DNA of 64,000 nucleotides from Serratia marcescens (GTDB taxonomy: Bacteria; Pseudomonadota; Gammaproteobacteria; Enterobacterales; Enterobacteriaceae). The position numbers and the translations under genes were made by a program. The notes under the pieces were generated by a model. The model made no database searches, was not told where the DNA came from, and saw only the letters and a list, made by a program, of their open reading frames with translations. Position 1 is the first letter of the stretch; each line of letters opens with the position of its first letter. The stretch lies in NCBI RefSeq assembly GCF_029846115.1, contig NZ_JARVZZ010000001.1, forward strand, positions 1,178,001 to 1,242,000, in the 5' to 3' direction. Below, piece by piece: positions 7,869-21,980 of the stretch.

Positions 7869-9496
7869 CCCCAGGCGAACTGCGCCGTTTGTATTTTATC
7901 GTCCGCGTTTTTCTCAGCTATGGGCTGGACGAACTGATCCCTAAAATGCGTTTGACGCTGCCGCTGCGCTTCGGCCGCCGGCTGCTGTTCTGGATGCCGA
8001 ATCGGCACAAGGACAAGCCGCTGGGTGAACGCCTGCGGCTGGCGCTGCAGGAACTGGGGCCGGTCTGGATCAAGTTCGGCCAGATGATGTCGACCCGCCG
8101 CGATCTGTTTCCGCCGCAGATTGCCGATCAGCTGACTTTGTTGCAGGACCGGGTCGCGCCTTTCGACGGCGCGCTGGCGCGTAAACATATTGAACTGGCG
8201 ATGGGCGGCCCGCTGGAAACCTGGTTCGACGATTTCGATCAGCAGCCGTTGGCCTCTGCTTCGATCGCGCAGGTGCATACCGCGCGGCTCAAAACCACCG
8301 GCCAGGAAGTGGTGCTGAAGGTGATCCGGCCGGATATCGGGCCGATCATCAAGGCCGACGTGCGCCTGATGTACCGTTTGGCCGGCTGGGTGCCGAAGCT
8401 GTTGCCGGACGGCCGCCGTCTGCGCCCGCGCGAAGTGGTGCGTGAGTACGAGAAAACCTTGCTGGACGAATTGAACCTGCTGCGCGAAGCGGCCAACGCC
8501 ATTCAGCTGCGCCGCAATTTCGACGGCAGCCCGATGCTGTACGTACCGGAAGTTTATTCTGACTACTGCCGTGAAAGCGTATTGGTGATGGAGCGCATCT
8601 ACGGCATTCCGGTCTCGGATATCGCCACGCTGGAGCAGCAGGGCACCAACATGAAGCTGTTGGCGGAACGCGGCGTTCAGGTGTTCTTTACCCAGGTATT
8701 CCGCGACAGCTTCTTCCATGCGGACATGCATCCCGGTAATATTTTCGTCAGCTACGAACATCCGGAAGATCCTTGCTATATCGGCATCGACTGCGGCATC
8801 GTCGGCTCGCTGAACAAGGATGATAAACGCTACCTGGCGGAAAATTTCATCGCCTTCTTCAACCGTGATTACCGCAAGGTGGCGGAACTGCACGTCGACT
8901 CCGGTTGGGTGCCGCGCGACACTAATGTGGAAGACTTTGAATTCGCCATCCGCACCGTGTGCGAGCCGATTTTCGAGAAACCGCTGGCGGAGATTTCCTT
9001 CGGCAACGTGCTGCTGAACCTGTTCAACACCGCACGCCGCTTCAATATGGAAGTGCAGCCGCAGCTGGTGTTATTGCAGAAGACCTTGCTGTATGTTGAA
9101 GGACTGGGGCGCCAGCTCTACCCGCAGCTGGATCTGTGGACCACGGCCAAGCCGTTCCTCGAGAGCTGGCTGCGCGATCAGGTCGGCATCCCTGCCGTGG
9201 TGCGCGCGCTCAAAGAAAAAGCGCCGTTCTGGGCGGAGAAGCTGCCGGAACTGCCCGAGCTGTTTTACGACAGCCTGCAGCAGCATAAACTGTTGCAACA
9301 AAGCGTTGATAAGCTGACCAACCAAATGCAGGCTCAGCGGGTTCGTCAGGGGCAGTCACGTTATTTGTTCGGCGTTGGCGCTACACTCTTGGTAAGCGGC
9401 ACGCTGTTGCTGCTGGGGCAAATCGAGGTGTTTCCTGCCTGGATGATGGCCGCCGGCATCGTATGCTGGGTGATTGGCTGGAAGCGAACCACCTGA
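7865..9496 (+). CDS. ubiB: Ubiquinone biosynthesis regulatory kinase-like protein UbiB
   Basis: 543 residues, member of the ABC1/ADCK/COQ8 atypical kinase family. The family-defining KxGQ motif is KFGQ at 70-73; the alanine-rich nucleotide loop ASASIAQVH follows, then the catalytic stretch [10 protein letters not shown] and the metal-binding DCGIVG. Two hydrophobic segments at the C-terminus (about 500-540) anchor it in the inner membrane. UbiB is an ATPase needed for ubiquinone synthesis, probably by extracting lipid intermediates. It is coupled to ubiJ by a 4-base overlap. Confidence 0.97.
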   Translation: MTPGELRRLYFIVRVFLSYGLDELIPKMRLTLPLRFGRRLLFWMPNRHKDKPLGERLRLALQELGPVWIKFGQMMSTRRDLFPPQIADQLTLLQDRVAPFDGALARKHIELAMGGPLETWFDDFDQQPLASASIAQVHTARLKTTGQEVVLKVIRPDIGPIIKADVRLMYRLAGWVPKLLPDGRRLRPREVVREYEKTLLDELNLLREAANAIQLRRNFDGSPMLYVPEVYSDYCRESVLVMERIYGIPVSDIATLEQQGTNMKLLAERGVQVFFTQVFRDSFFHADMHPGNIFVSYEHPEDPCYIGIDCGIVGSLNKDDKRYLAENFIAFFNRDYRKVAELHVDSGWVPRDTNVEDFEFAIRTVCEPIFEKPLAEISFGNVLLNLFNTARRFNMEVQPQLVLLQKTLLYVEGLGRQLYPQLDLWTTAKPFLESWLRDQVGIPAVVRALKEKAPFWAEKLPELPELFYDSLQQHKLLQQSVDKLTNQMQAQRVRQGQSRYLFGVGATLLVSGTLLLLGQIEVFPAWMMAAGIVCWVIGWKRTT

Positions 9497-9502
9497 TTTA
9501 AT

Positions 9503-9532
9503 TCGTCACTCTGGTAAAGTCGGCCCTATAAT
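9503..9532 (+). promoter_or_regulatory. tatA promoter
   Basis: TCGTCA (9503-9508), 18-bp spacer, TATAAT (9527-9532), 45 bp before the tatA ATG. The perfect -10 supports a separate transcript for tatABC. Confidence 0.6.
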
Positions 9533-9576
9533 GCGGGCTGGCTTTGAAAGACCCTTTAAAATTAGAGGTAATTAAA

Positions 9577-9840
9577 ATGGGCGGTATTAGTATTACGCAA
9601 TTGTTGATCATCGCAGTGATCGTGGTGCTGCTGTTCGGTACCAAAAAACTGCGCACGCTGGGCTCCGATCTCGGCGCCTCGATCAAGGGCTTCAAGAAGG
9701 CGATCGGCGACGACACGCCGTCGACCCCCAACACGGCTGAGAAAAGCAGCCTGGATGACGCTGACTTCTCGGCCAAGCCTATTACCGATAAGCAGCCGGA
9801 AGTGAAACCGGAAGAGTCGAAGAACAAAGAGCAGGTATAA
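9577..9840 (+). CDS. tatA: Sec-independent protein translocase subunit TatA
   Basis: 87 residues from the ATG at 9577, behind GAGGTAAT. The N-terminal membrane helix ([18 protein letters not shown], about 4-21), the FGTKKLR hinge and the amphipathic helix with FKKAIGDD are all typical. TatA forms the size-adapting pore of the twin-arginine system in the inner membrane. A start at 9544 would add 11 residues before the membrane helix and is not supported by homologues. It is followed three bases later by tatB. Confidence 0.97.
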   Translation: MGGISITQLLIIAVIVVLLFGTKKLRTLGSDLGASIKGFKKAIGDDTPSTPNTAEKSSLDDADFSAKPITDKQPEVKPEESKNKEQV

Positions 9841-9843
9841 ACC

Positions 9844-10413
9844 GTGTTTGACATTGGGTTTAGTGAGCTGCTGCTGGTGCTGGTGATCGGCCTGGTTGTT
9901 CTGGGGCCGGAACGGTTGCCGGTCGCGGTCAGAACGGTGTCGGGCTGGATCCGCGCGCTGCGCTCGCTGGCGGCCTCGGTGCAGCACGAACTGTCTCAGG
10001 AACTGAAGCTGCAGGAGCTGCAGGACAGCCTGAAAAAAGCGGAACAGGCCGGTTTGCAGAACCTGACGCCGGAGCTGAAGGCGTCAATGGATGAGCTGAA
10101 AGACGCGGCGGAATCATTGAAACGCACCTACCGGGGCGAGAAAGAAGAGCTGGCGAACACCATTCATAACCCGCAGGTCACCGATCCGGAAGCCTTGCAC
10201 GACGGCGTGACGCCGGCGGAAGCGGCAACCAGCGCCAGCGCGCCCGCCGCCGTGCCAAAACCGGCAGCGGAGCCTGAGGCCGTCGCGCCTGTGTCACCGG
10301 CCGCGCCAGTGCCAGCGCAGCAGGCTAAAGCGCCGGTGGAAACCGCGCCGGCACCTGTCGACCCTGTTGCGGATAAAACCCCAGCGTCTCACCAACCTAG
10401 TGGCGATCGTTAA
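9844..10413 (+). CDS. tatB: Sec-independent protein translocase subunit TatB
   Basis: 189 residues from a GTG at 9844. The membrane helix ([23 protein letters not shown]) with the conserved Glu and the GPERLP hinge is present, followed by a long amphipathic helix and a Pro/Ala-rich C-terminal tail longer than in E. coli (171 residues). TatB and TatC form the receptor for folded twin-arginine precursors. The tail differs in composition from E. coli, but such tails vary in the family. Confidence 0.96.
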   Translation: MFDIGFSELLLVLVIGLVVLGPERLPVAVRTVSGWIRALRSLAASVQHELSQELKLQELQDSLKKAEQAGLQNLTPELKASMDELKDAAESLKRTYRGEKEELANTIHNPQVTDPEALHDGVTPAEAATSASAPAAVPKPAAEPEAVAPVSPAAPVPAQQAKAPVETAPAPVDPVADKTPASHQPSGDR

Positions 10414-10416
10414 TAC

Positions 10417-11187
10417 ATGGCTGTTGAAGATACCCAACCCCTTATCAGTCATCTGATAGAGCTGCGCAAGCGGCTGTTGAACTCGATTATTTGCGTGCTG
10501 GCGGTGTTCGTGGTGCTGGTGTTTTTCGCCAACGACATCTACCAGCTGGTCTCTGCGCCGCTGCTCAAGCAGCTGCCGGCCGGGGCGAGCATGATCGCTA
10601 CCGACGTGGCGTCACCGTTCTTTACGCCGATCAAGCTGACCATGATCGTCTCGGTGTTCGTCTCAGCGCCGATGATTCTGTATCAGGTGTGGGCATTCAT
10701 CGCACCGGCGCTGTACAAGCATGAACGCCGCCTGATGATGCCGCTGCTGGTGTCCAGCAGCCTGCTGTTCTACCTCGGCATGGCTTTCGCCTACTTCATC
10801 GTGTTCCCGCTGGCCTTCGGCTTCTTTGCCAAGACCGCGCCGATGGGGGTGACCATTGCGACCGACATTAAAAACTACCTCGATTTCGTCATGGCGCTGT
10901 TTATGGCGTTTGGCGTCGCCTTCGAAGTGCCGGTCGCCATTATTCTGCTGTGCTGGAGCGGCGTCACCTCGCCGGAAGATCTGAAGAAGAAACGGCCGTA
11001 TGTGTTGGTCGGCGCGTTTGTGGTCGGCATGCTGTTGACGCCGCCGGACGTGTTCTCGCAAACCCTGTTGGCAATACCGATGTATCTGCTGTTTGAAGTG
11101 GGGGTGTTCTTCGCTCGCTTCTATACCGGAAAACGTCGTCCACAAGCGGAAGAAGAAGACGAGGGTGACGAACCTCCAACACCTTGA
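10417..11187 (+). CDS. tatC: Sec-independent protein translocase subunit TatC
   Basis: 256 residues with six membrane helices and the conserved cytoplasmic N-terminal [10 protein letters not shown], the periplasmic [16 protein letters not shown] loop and the LTPPDVFSQ motif near the fifth helix. TatC recognises the twin-arginine signal peptide. The tail is acidic (AEEEDEGDE). It is third in the tatABC operon; a hairpin terminator separates it from tatD. Confidence 0.98.
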   Translation: MAVEDTQPLISHLIELRKRLLNSIICVLAVFVVLVFFANDIYQLVSAPLLKQLPAGASMIATDVASPFFTPIKLTMIVSVFVSAPMILYQVWAFIAPALYKHERRLMMPLLVSSSLLFYLGMAFAYFIVFPLAFGFFAKTAPMGVTIATDIKNYLDFVMALFMAFGVAFEVPVAIILLCWSGVTSPEDLKKKRPYVLVGAFVVGMLLTPPDVFSQTLLAIPMYLLFEVGVFFARFYTGKRRPQAEEEDEGDEPPTP

Positions 11188-11202
11188 TCCACATTGATTG
11201 CG

Positions 11203-11229
11203 AAGCCGCCCATTGGGCGGCTTTTGCTT
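11203..11229 (+). terminator. Terminator between tatC and tatD
   Basis: AAGCCGCC (11203-11210) pairs with GGCGGCTT (11216-11223), followed by TTGCTTT. It lies only 12 bp before the tatD ATG, so tatD probably has its own promoter or gets reduced read-through. Confidence 0.75.
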
Positions 11230-11240
11230 TGGAAAAAACC

Positions 11241-12023
11241 ATGTTTGATATCGGCGTTAATCTCACCAGCAGCCAATTCGCCAAAGACCGCCAGGCGGTG
11301 GTGGAACGCGCCCGCGCCGCGGGCGTGACAGGGATGTTGATTACCGGCACCGATCTGGCGGAGAGCCGCGAGGCCGCCGAACTGGCGCAGCAACATGCGG
11401 GCTACTGTTGGTCAACCGCCGGCGTGCATCCGCACTACGCCAGCGGTTGGGATGAACACACCGCCGAGCTGATTTATGCGTTGGCCGCGCGCCCTGAAGT
11501 GGCGGCGATCGGCGAATGCGGCCTGGATTTCAACCGCAATTTCTCGACACCCGCGCAGCAGGAAGCGGCGTTCACCGCGCAGCTGGCGCTGGCGGCGGAA
11601 TTGGCGCTGCCGGTATTTCTTCATTGCCGCGACGCACACGCACGTTTTGCCGAGCTACTGACGCCGTGGTTGGATAAACTGCCCGCGGCCGTGGTGCACT
11701 GCTTCACCGGCACCGCCGAAGAATTAACAAGCTGCCTGGCGCTGGGCCTATCGATCGGGATTACCGGTTGGGTCTGCGACGAGCGGCGCGGCCTGGAATT
11801 GCGCGCCCTGTTGCCGCAGATCCCGGCCGAGCGTCTGCTGCTGGAAACGGACGCCCCTTATCTGTTGCCCCGGGATTTACAACCTAAACCCGCATCTCGC
11901 CGCAACGAACCCTGTTTCCTGCCCCATATCGTGCATCAGGTCGCCGTCTGGCGACAGGAAGAGCCGCAATGGTTGGGGCAAAAAACCGATGAGAACGCCC
12001 GCCGGCTATTCCGGCTGGTTTGA
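11241..12023 (+). CDS. tatD: 3'-5' ssDNA/RNA exonuclease TatD
   Basis: 260 residues from the ATG at 11241; a possible start at 11184 would run back through the terminator hairpin and is rejected. It is a metal-dependent hydrolase of the TatD family with a TIM-barrel fold: the metal ligands are seen in [11 protein letters not shown] (Glu), FLHCRDAH (His), VVHCFTG (His) and LLETDAPYL (Asp). TatD has 3'-5' exonuclease activity and is linked to repair of oxidative DNA damage; it is not needed for Tat export despite its place beside tatABC. Confidence 0.96.
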   Translation: MFDIGVNLTSSQFAKDRQAVVERARAAGVTGMLITGTDLAESREAAELAQQHAGYCWSTAGVHPHYASGWDEHTAELIYALAARPEVAAIGECGLDFNRNFSTPAQQEAAFTAQLALAAELALPVFLHCRDAHARFAELLTPWLDKLPAAVVHCFTGTAEELTSCLALGLSIGITGWVCDERRGLELRALLPQIPAERLLLETDAPYLLPRDLQPKPASRRNEPCFLPHIVHQVAVWRQEEPQWLGQKTDENARRLFRLV

Positions 12024-12028
12024 GCTAG

Positions 12029-13060
<1,032 letters not shown>

Positions 13061-13077
13061 GCGCAAAATGAGCCAAC

Positions 13078-13102
13078 AAAAAGGCGCCTGAGGGCGCCTT
13101 TT
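13078..13102. terminator. Bidirectional terminator between hemB and rfaH
   Basis: AAAAAGGCGCC (13078-13088), loop TGAG, GGCGCCTTTT (13093-13102). A-tract and T-tract flank the stem, so it can end transcripts of both convergent genes. Confidence 0.85.
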
Positions 13103-13105
13103 GCA

Positions 13106-13594
13106 TTACATCTTCTGGAACTGTCGGTTGTCGATGCTTTGACTGACCTGTTTGTTGATCAGGTTGAGCAACAGCATCGAGCGGGCCTCGCCGTCCGGCT
13201 CGGTGTAGATCGCCTGCAGCCCTTCGAACACGCCGTCGACGATCAGGACGGTATCCCCCGGCTGCGGGGTTTCCGGATCGACGTAGGTTTCGCTGGCGTG
13301 CGTGCGCAGCTCATCGATCACCTTGCTCGGGATGACGCTCGGCAGCGCGCCGAAACGCACGAAGTGGCTGACGCCGCGGGTGGCGCTGATGGTGGTGGTG
13401 TGAATGCGCTCCGGGTCGAACTCCACAAACAGATAGTTGGGAAACAGGGGTTCGCTGACCGCGATGCGCTTGCCACGCACGATCTTTTCCAGCGTGATGA
13501 TCGGGCTGAGGCAGTTTACCTGCTGCCGTTCCAGATGTTCCTGCGCTCGCAACAGCTGACCGCGTTTGCAATAAAGTAGATACCAGGATTCCAT
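13106..13594 (-). CDS. rfaH: Transcription/translation regulatory transformer protein RfaH
   Basis: 162 residues from the ATG at 13594 ([13 protein letters not shown]), equal to E. coli RfaH; the longer frame to 13633 is rejected. It is a NusG paralogue: N-terminal NGN domain (about 1-100, with [13 protein letters not shown]) and a C-terminal KOW/transformer domain. It binds RNA polymerase paused at ops sites and raises expression of long surface-polysaccharide and virulence operons, and recruits ribosomes. It is convergent with hemB. No ops element was found near it. Confidence 0.96.
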   Translation of the reverse strand: MESWYLLYCKRGQLLRAQEHLERQQVNCLSPIITLEKIVRGKRIAVSEPLFPNYLFVEFDPERIHTTTISATRGVSHFVRFGALPSVIPSKVIDELRTHASETYVDPETPQPGDTVLIVDGVFEGLQAIYTEPDGEARSMLLLNLINKQVSQSIDNRQFQKM

Positions 13595-13841
13595 AATTTC
13601 ACATGCCTTTCTGCCAGCCGGTAAGCATATCAAAAGCTATTCCGGATACATAGTGATGCAAGTTTCAGCGTGTAACATCACCTATCTCTATGAATATGCG
13701 GCTATTAGCGAGGGGTCACACACTTATCGATGCGGCGCTGGTATAACAGAGGGCTAAAAATTTGTTACCGTCACAGTATGACAAGGCGTTATGCCACCGG
13801 CTGTGACGCTATTCATCGTTTTTGACCGAGGGGGAAAAGAA

Positions 13842-14567
13842 ATGGAGCTGTTTCTGTTGAGCAACGGCAAGCTGTCTGGCGAAGCCGAGCTGCTGGGGTA
13901 CGCCAAAAGCCAACTGCTGGCGATGATTGCGCGTCGCGGCATCAAATCCGCCGTCTTTATCCCTTATGCGCTGATCCGTTACGACTACGACCAGCGTGCG
14001 CAGGAGCTGGCGCAAACGCTGGGCATCGAAGTCACCAGCATCCACCACGCCGCTTCGCCGGCAGCGGCGATCGCGCAGGCGGAATGCATTTTGGTCAGCG
14101 GCGGCAATACCTGGTTGCTGAACCAAATGCTGCACGAGCAAGGCCTGATTGTGCCCATCCAGCGCGCGGTGCGCGAGCGTGAGGTGCCTTACGTCGGCTG
14201 GAGCGCCGGTTGCAACGTGGCCACGCCGAGCATTCGCACCACCAATGATATGCCGGTGCGCTGCAGCGTGGTGCTGCCGGCGCTGGGGCTGTTCCCGGTG
14301 CAGATCAACCCGCATTATATCGACGCGCATATCAGCGGCCACATGGGCGAAACCCGTGACGAGCGCCTGGCGGAGTTTTGCGCGATCAACCCGAGCGAAT
14401 CGGTGGTGGCGCTGCGTGAAGGCAGCCTGCTGCACGTTGAAGGCAATGCGCTGCGTTACTTCAGCGCTAACGGGCAAGGCTTCAAGGTGTTCCGCCACGG
14501 CGAGGAGACGCGCGAATATCAGGATACGCGTGCGCTGGCCACGCTGGTGCCGTTCAACTGTGGCTGA
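13842..14567 (+). CDS. pepE: Dipeptidase E (alpha-aspartyl dipeptidase)
   Basis: 241 residues from the ATG at 13842, behind GAGGGGGA; the frame upstream to 13791 is not supported by homologues. PepE hydrolyses dipeptides with N-terminal aspartate. The serine nucleophile is in GWSAGCN, with SGGNTW and INPHYIDAH also conserved (peptidase family S51). The enzyme is cytoplasmic. Compared with E. coli (229 residues) it has a slightly longer C-terminus. It is divergent from rfaH; the 247-bp gap between them must hold both promoters, but I could not pick out clear hexamers. Confidence 0.94.
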   Translation: MELFLLSNGKLSGEAELLGYAKSQLLAMIARRGIKSAVFIPYALIRYDYDQRAQELAQTLGIEVTSIHHAASPAAAIAQAECILVSGGNTWLLNQMLHEQGLIVPIQRAVREREVPYVGWSAGCNVATPSIRTTNDMPVRCSVVLPALGLFPVQINPHYIDAHISGHMGETRDERLAEFCAINPSESVVALREGSLLHVEGNALRYFSANGQGFKVFRHGEETREYQDTRALATLVPFNCG

Positions 14568-14625
14568 GGGCCACCCGGCAGCGGGCGGCGTTAACAAAAT
14601 TGCAGCAACAACCGTGAAGAGGGCT

Positions 14626-14631
14626 TATAAT
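14626..14631 (+). promoter_or_regulatory. Candidate ubiD promoter -10
   Basis: TATAAT at 14626-14631 lies inside the inverted repeat GAGGGC/GCCCTC. A second TATAAT occurs at 14649-14654, directly at the ubiD start. -35 matches are weak (a TTGCAG lies 20 bp upstream). Confidence 0.4.
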
Positions 14632-14653
14632 GCCCTCCCCACTGGCCGTTATA

Positions 14654-16150
14654 ATGATCAGCATGAAATACCGTGACTTACGCGATTTCCTCTCGTTGCT
14701 GGAGAAGAGAGGTGAACTAAAACGCATCAGCCAGCCGATCGATCCTTACCTGGAAATGACGGAGATTGCCGATCGCACCCTGCGGGCAGGCGGCCCGGCA
14801 TTGCTGTTTGAAAACCCGAAAGGGTACGACATGCCGGTGCTGTGCAACCTGTTCGGCACCGCCAATCGCGTGGCGATGGGCATGGGGCAGGAAGACATCA
14901 GCGCGCTGCGCGAAGTCGGCAAACTGCTGGCGTTCCTCAAAGAACCGGAGCCGCCGAAAGGCTTCCGCGATCTGTTCGACAAAATGCCGAAGTTCAAGCA
15001 GGTGCTGAACATGCCGACCAAGGTGCTGGGTTCCGCGCCTTGTCAGGAGCAGGTATGGCAGGGTGATGATGTCGATCTGGGCCGTATCCCGGTGATGCAC
15101 TGCTGGCCGGAAGACGCTGCGCCGCTGATCACCTGGGGGCTGACGGTGACTCGCGGCCCGCATAAGGAGCGGCAAAATCTCGGTATCTATCGCCAGCAGG
15201 TGCTGGGCAAGAATAAAGTGATCATGCGCTGGCTGTCGCATCGCGGCGGCGCGCTGGATTATCAGGAATGGTGCCAGGCGCACCCCGGCGAGCGTTTCCC
15301 GGTCGCGGTTGCACTGGGCGCCGATCCCGCCACCATCCTCGGTGCGGTTACGCCGGTGCCGGATACCCTGTCTGAATACGCTTTTGCCGGGCTGTTGCGC
15401 GGCAATAAAACCGAAGTGGTCAAGTGCCTTTCCAACGATCTGGAAGTGCCAGCCAGCGCCGAAATCGTGCTGGAAGGCTATATCGAGCCGGGTGAAATGG
15501 CGCCGGAAGGCCCCTACGGCGACCACACCGGTTACTACAATGAAATCGACCAGTTCCCGGTGTTCACCGTCACCCACATCACCCAGCGCCGCAACGCGAT
15601 CTACCACTCGACCTACACCGGCCGCCCGCCGGATGAGCCGGCGATCCTGGGCGTGGCGCTGAATGAAGTGTTCGTGCCGATCCTGCAAAAACAGTTCCCG
15701 GAAATCGTCGATTTCTATCTGCCGCCGGAAGGGTGCTCGTACCGCCTGGCGGTAGTGACCATGAAGAAACAGTACGCTGGCCACGCTAAACGCGTGATGA
15801 TGGGCGTCTGGTCGTTCCTGCGGCAGTTTATGTACACCAAATTTGTTATCGTCTGCGATGACGACGTCAATGCGCGCGACTGGAACGACGTGATTTGGGC
15901 GATCACCACACGAATGGATCCGGCAAGGGATACCGTTCTGGTGGAGAATACGCCGATCGACTATCTGGACTTCGCCTCGCCGGTTTCCGGCCTGGGTTCG
16001 AAGATGGGGCTGGACGCCACCAATAAATGGCCGGGTGAAACCGATCGCGAATGGGGCCGTCCGATTCAGATGGATGAAAAGGTACGTGCGCGCGTCGACG
16101 AAATCTGGGATGAGCTCGCAATCTTCAGTGACAGGGAACCGACGCTGTAG
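14654..16150 (+). CDS. ubiD: 4-hydroxy-3-polyprenylbenzoate decarboxylase UbiD
   Basis: 498 residues from the ATG at 14654 (MISMKYRDL), matching the E. coli 497. It decarboxylates the polyprenylated 4-hydroxybenzoate intermediate of ubiquinone synthesis, using prenylated FMN made by UbiX. The whole sequence is conserved, including NLGIYRQQ, the catalytic-region [14 protein letters not shown] with its Glu, and [17 protein letters not shown]. The ATG overlaps a TATAAT and has no good Shine-Dalgarno, so the downstream ATG at 14663 is a possible alternative. Confidence 0.96.
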   Translation: MISMKYRDLRDFLSLLEKRGELKRISQPIDPYLEMTEIADRTLRAGGPALLFENPKGYDMPVLCNLFGTANRVAMGMGQEDISALREVGKLLAFLKEPEPPKGFRDLFDKMPKFKQVLNMPTKVLGSAPCQEQVWQGDDVDLGRIPVMHCWPEDAAPLITWGLTVTRGPHKERQNLGIYRQQVLGKNKVIMRWLSHRGGALDYQEWCQAHPGERFPVAVALGADPATILGAVTPVPDTLSEYAFAGLLRGNKTEVVKCLSNDLEVPASAEIVLEGYIEPGEMAPEGPYGDHTGYYNEIDQFPVFTVTHITQRRNAIYHSTYTGRPPDEPAILGVALNEVFVPILQKQFPEIVDFYLPPEGCSYRLAVVTMKKQYAGHAKRVMMGVWSFLRQFMYTKFVIVCDDDVNARDWNDVIWAITTRMDPARDTVLVENTPIDYLDFASPVSGLGSKMGLDATNKWPGETDREWGRPIQMDEKVRARVDEIWDELAIFSDREPTL

Positions 16151-16200
16151 CGTCAGGCCCTGTTCTCAGCTTTGCATTGATGACCCGACAGAGGGAACGC

Positions 16201-16902
16201 ATGACAATATTGAGCTGTAAAGTGACCTCGGTAGAGGCCATTACCGATACGGTTTATCGGGTACGTCTGGTGCCTGAGCAGCCGTTTTCTTTCAAGGCAG
16301 GGCAATATCTGATGGTGGTGATGGACGAGCGCGACAAGCGCCCGTTCTCGCTGGCATCTACCCCGACGCAGCAAGATTACATCGAGCTGCACATCGGCGC
16401 TTCGGAGCTGAATCTGTACGCCATGGCGGTGATGGATCGCATCCTGAAAGAGCAGGCGATCACCGTCGATATGCCGCACGGCGACGCCTGGCTGCGGGAA
16501 GAGGGCAGCCGTCCGCTGGTGCTGATAGCCGGCGGCACCGGTTTCTCCTACGCGCGTTCAATCTTGTTGACCGCGTTGGAGCAGCAGCCCGATCGCGACA
16601 TTTCTATCTACTGGGGCGGGCGCGAGCTGAAGCACCTGTACGATCTGAGCGAGCTGGAAGCGCTGTCGTTGCAGCACCCGAATCTGAAGGTGATCCCGGT
16701 GGTCGAGCAGCCGGAAGCCGAATGGCGCGGCCGCAGCGGCACCGTGCTCAGCGCGGTGCTGCAGGATTTCGGCACGCTGGCGGAGCACGACATCTATATC
16801 GCCGGGCGTTTCGAGATGGCGAAAATCGCCCGTGAGCGTTTCTGCGCCGAGCGCGGCGCGCTGGAAGCGCATATGTTCGGCGACGCGTTTTCGTTTATCT
16901 GA
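16201..16902 (+). CDS. fre: NAD(P)H-flavin reductase
   Basis: 233 residues from the ATG at 16201, same as E. coli Fre. It reduces free riboflavin, FMN or FAD with NAD(P)H; the reduced flavin reduces ferric iron and helps reactivate ribonucleotide reductase. The flavin-isoalloxazine motif RPFSLAS and the NAD(P)-binding [10 protein letters not shown] are intact. It lies 50 bp after ubiD, possibly on the same transcript, and is followed by a terminator convergent with fadA. Confidence 0.97.
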   Translation: MTILSCKVTSVEAITDTVYRVRLVPEQPFSFKAGQYLMVVMDERDKRPFSLASTPTQQDYIELHIGASELNLYAMAVMDRILKEQAITVDMPHGDAWLREEGSRPLVLIAGGTGFSYARSILLTALEQQPDRDISIYWGGRELKHLYDLSELEALSLQHPNLKVIPVVEQPEAEWRGRSGTVLSAVLQDFGTLAEHDIYIAGRFEMAKIARERFCAERGALEAHMFGDAFSFI

Positions 16903-16920
16903 CCGATGCGATGCGCAGTG

Positions 16921-16953
16921 AACGGGGTGGCCGAGTGTCGCCCCGTTTTTATT
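16921..16953 (+). terminator. Terminator of fre
   Basis: AACGGGG (16921-16927) pairs with CCCCGTT (16941-16947), followed by TTTATTT. Confidence 0.75.
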
Positions 16954-16975
16954 TGGGCGCCGGCAAACTTCAGGC

Positions 16976-17002
16976 ATAAAAAACCCGCCCCTGACAGGCG
17001 GG
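16976..17002 (-). terminator. Terminator of fadBA
   Basis: On the minus strand, CCCGCC (17002-16997) pairs with GGCGGG (16989-16984), followed by a TTTTTTATG tail. It lies 73 bp past the fadA stop. Confidence 0.75.
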
Positions 17003-17074
17003 AAGAACGGCAACTAAACTTGGCGGGATGCCGCGATTTGAAGTGGTGACGCGGTCATCCCAAGATAGACACAG

Positions 17075-20438
<3,364 letters not shown>

Positions 20439-20462
20439 GTCTATCTCCTGAATCAGCGTATG

Positions 20463-20479
20463 ATCTGGTATGACCAGAT
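20463..20479 (-). promoter_or_regulatory. FadR operator of fadBA
   Basis: ATCTGGTATGACCAGAT, a 17-bp near-palindrome that differs at one central base from the E. coli fadB operator as I recall it. Located 25-41 bp before the fadB ATG. Confidence 0.9.
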
Positions 20480-20505
20480 GATGAGGAGTGTGGTTTTTAT
20501 GTTAA

Positions 20506-20533
20506 AAATATGCAAATGAGAGATTGCATATTT
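20506..20533. repeat. 28-bp inverted repeat in the fadB control region
   Basis: AAATATGCAA (20506-20515), eight bases, TTGCATATTT (20524-20533): perfect 10-bp arms. It lies 27 bp upstream of the FadR operator, between fadB and the divergent MFS gene. A second regulator site is likely; no match to CRP, ArcA or FadR is obvious. Confidence 0.6.
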
Positions 20534-20671
20534 GCAGGTCTGATCACATCTCACCAAGTTAGTGTTTTGATTTAAAAAGAAGTTATATTTTATGTGCTAT
20601 CGGCATTTGCTGGAGTTTGTCAGCCCTCATACACTTGCCTGCAGCGATTTATCATTCAGACGAGGTGAGGC

Positions 20672-21868
20672 ATGAATAAAGCGGCTTGTGTTAAACGCAG
20701 CGGCTTATGGAGCATTCCCGCCAGAACCATGACGCTGGCGTGTCTGTTGGTGTTTATGGCGCAAATGGCGACGACCGTGTATCTGCCTTCTCTGCCGACG
20801 GTGATGCACGAGCTGGCAATGAGCCGGCGCGCCACCGAGCTGTCCATTTCGATCTTCGTCATCGGCGCTGCCTTGCCGGTGCTGTTCTGGGGCGCGGCCG
20901 CCGATCGCTTTGGCCGCCGAGCGCCGCTGATGCTTTCCCTGCTTCTTTTTATTGGCTGCAGCGGGCTGTTGGCGCTGTGCAGCAACGGCACTCAGCTGTT
21001 GACGCTGCGTGCGCTGCAGGGCGTGGGCGCCGGTGGTGCGGCGATCATTGCGCGTATCATCGTGCGGGATAACTGGAGCGGCGACGAGCTGGCGCGGCGT
21101 TTGTCGGTGCTCTCCATCGCTTTTATCACCGCGCTGGGCGGCGGTCAGTTTGTCGGCGGCCTGCTCAGCCAATATTCGCACTGGCAGATGGGCTTCGTCT
21201 TGATGGGCGTCACCGGTTTGGCCATTCTGGCGCTGATGGCGACGCTGCCGCTGGAGGCGGGGCGCGCATGCGGGCCACGCCCGGCGATGGCGGCCACCTA
21301 CTTCGCCATCCTGCGGCGGCCGGGATTTTTTTGGCCGACCTGCGCCGGTGGGCTGGGCTTCGCCACCACGGTGACGCTGCAGGAGGTGAGCCCGTTCGTC
21401 ATGCAGCAGGGTTTTGGCCTCAACGTCACGGCGTTTGGCGCGCTGGGATTGGTGCTCGGCATTGCCTACTTTAGCGGCGCGTTGACGGTGAACCGCACGG
21501 TGGCGCGTGTCGGCGGGAAAAAACTGATGCAAACCGGCAGCGGTATCGTCGCTCTGGCGACGGCGGCGATCCTGCTGTTGTGGTGGAGCGATATCCTGGC
21601 TGGCCTTTCCGGTATGGCATTATTCATCGCGTTGTATTGTCTGACTATTTTTGGCCAGGCAGTGTTATTTCCCAACAGCATGGCGATGGCGGTCAGCGAC
21701 GCCAAAGAGTACGGCGCCTATGCGATGGCGCTGTGCGGCTTTCTGCAGCAGAGTCTGGCGGGCGTCGCCGCGGCCGGCGCGGTATTGTTGGAGCATCATG
21801 GCCTATGGGCGCTGGCGATAGCGTTGCTCGGCCTGGCCGGCTGGCTAATGGTTAAACTGCGGATGTAA
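20672..21868 (+). CDS. MFS transporter, Bcr/CflA-like drug efflux family
   Basis: 398 residues with about 12 hydrophobic segments. The first loop carries DRFGRR (in [13 protein letters not shown]), the MFS motif A, and the fourth-helix region has [21 protein letters not shown], which is typical of the Bcr/CflA/EmrD drug-resistance subfamily. It would be an inner-membrane proton antiporter; the substrate is unknown. The start is the ATG at 20672 behind GAGGTGAGG. It is divergent from fadB and not part of the conserved fad/pepQ region in E. coli, so it is an addition in this lineage. Confidence 0.85.
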   Translation: MNKAACVKRSGLWSIPARTMTLACLLVFMAQMATTVYLPSLPTVMHELAMSRRATELSISIFVIGAALPVLFWGAAADRFGRRAPLMLSLLLFIGCSGLLALCSNGTQLLTLRALQGVGAGGAAIIARIIVRDNWSGDELARRLSVLSIAFITALGGGQFVGGLLSQYSHWQMGFVLMGVTGLAILALMATLPLEAGRACGPRPAMAATYFAILRRPGFFWPTCAGGLGFATTVTLQEVSPFVMQQGFGLNVTAFGALGLVLGIAYFSGALTVNRTVARVGGKKLMQTGSGIVALATAAILLLWWSDILAGLSGMALFIALYCLTIFGQAVLFPNSMAMAVSDAKEYGAYAMALCGFLQQSLAGVAAAGAVLLEHHGLWALAIALLGLAGWLMVKLRM

Positions 21869-21918
21869 CGGCATTTGCAGGGAATTGCGAGCTGCTCCGC
21901 ATGCCCAACGCGATGAGG

Positions 21919-21946
21919 TTGGTGCGTCGGAGCGCTGTGTTAAGAT
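21919..21946 (+). promoter_or_regulatory. Candidate pepQ promoter
   Basis: TTGGTG (21919-21924), 16-bp spacer, TAAGAT (21941-21946), 34 bp before the pepQ ATG. Confidence 0.4.
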
Positions 21947-21980
21947 GACTTCTTTCGTGCTAAGGCATAAGGGTACTGTG

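Noticed and set aside
20533..20555. CRP site upstream of fadB
   Set aside because: TCACA occurs at 20544-20548, but the partner half (TGCAG) does not match TGTGA.
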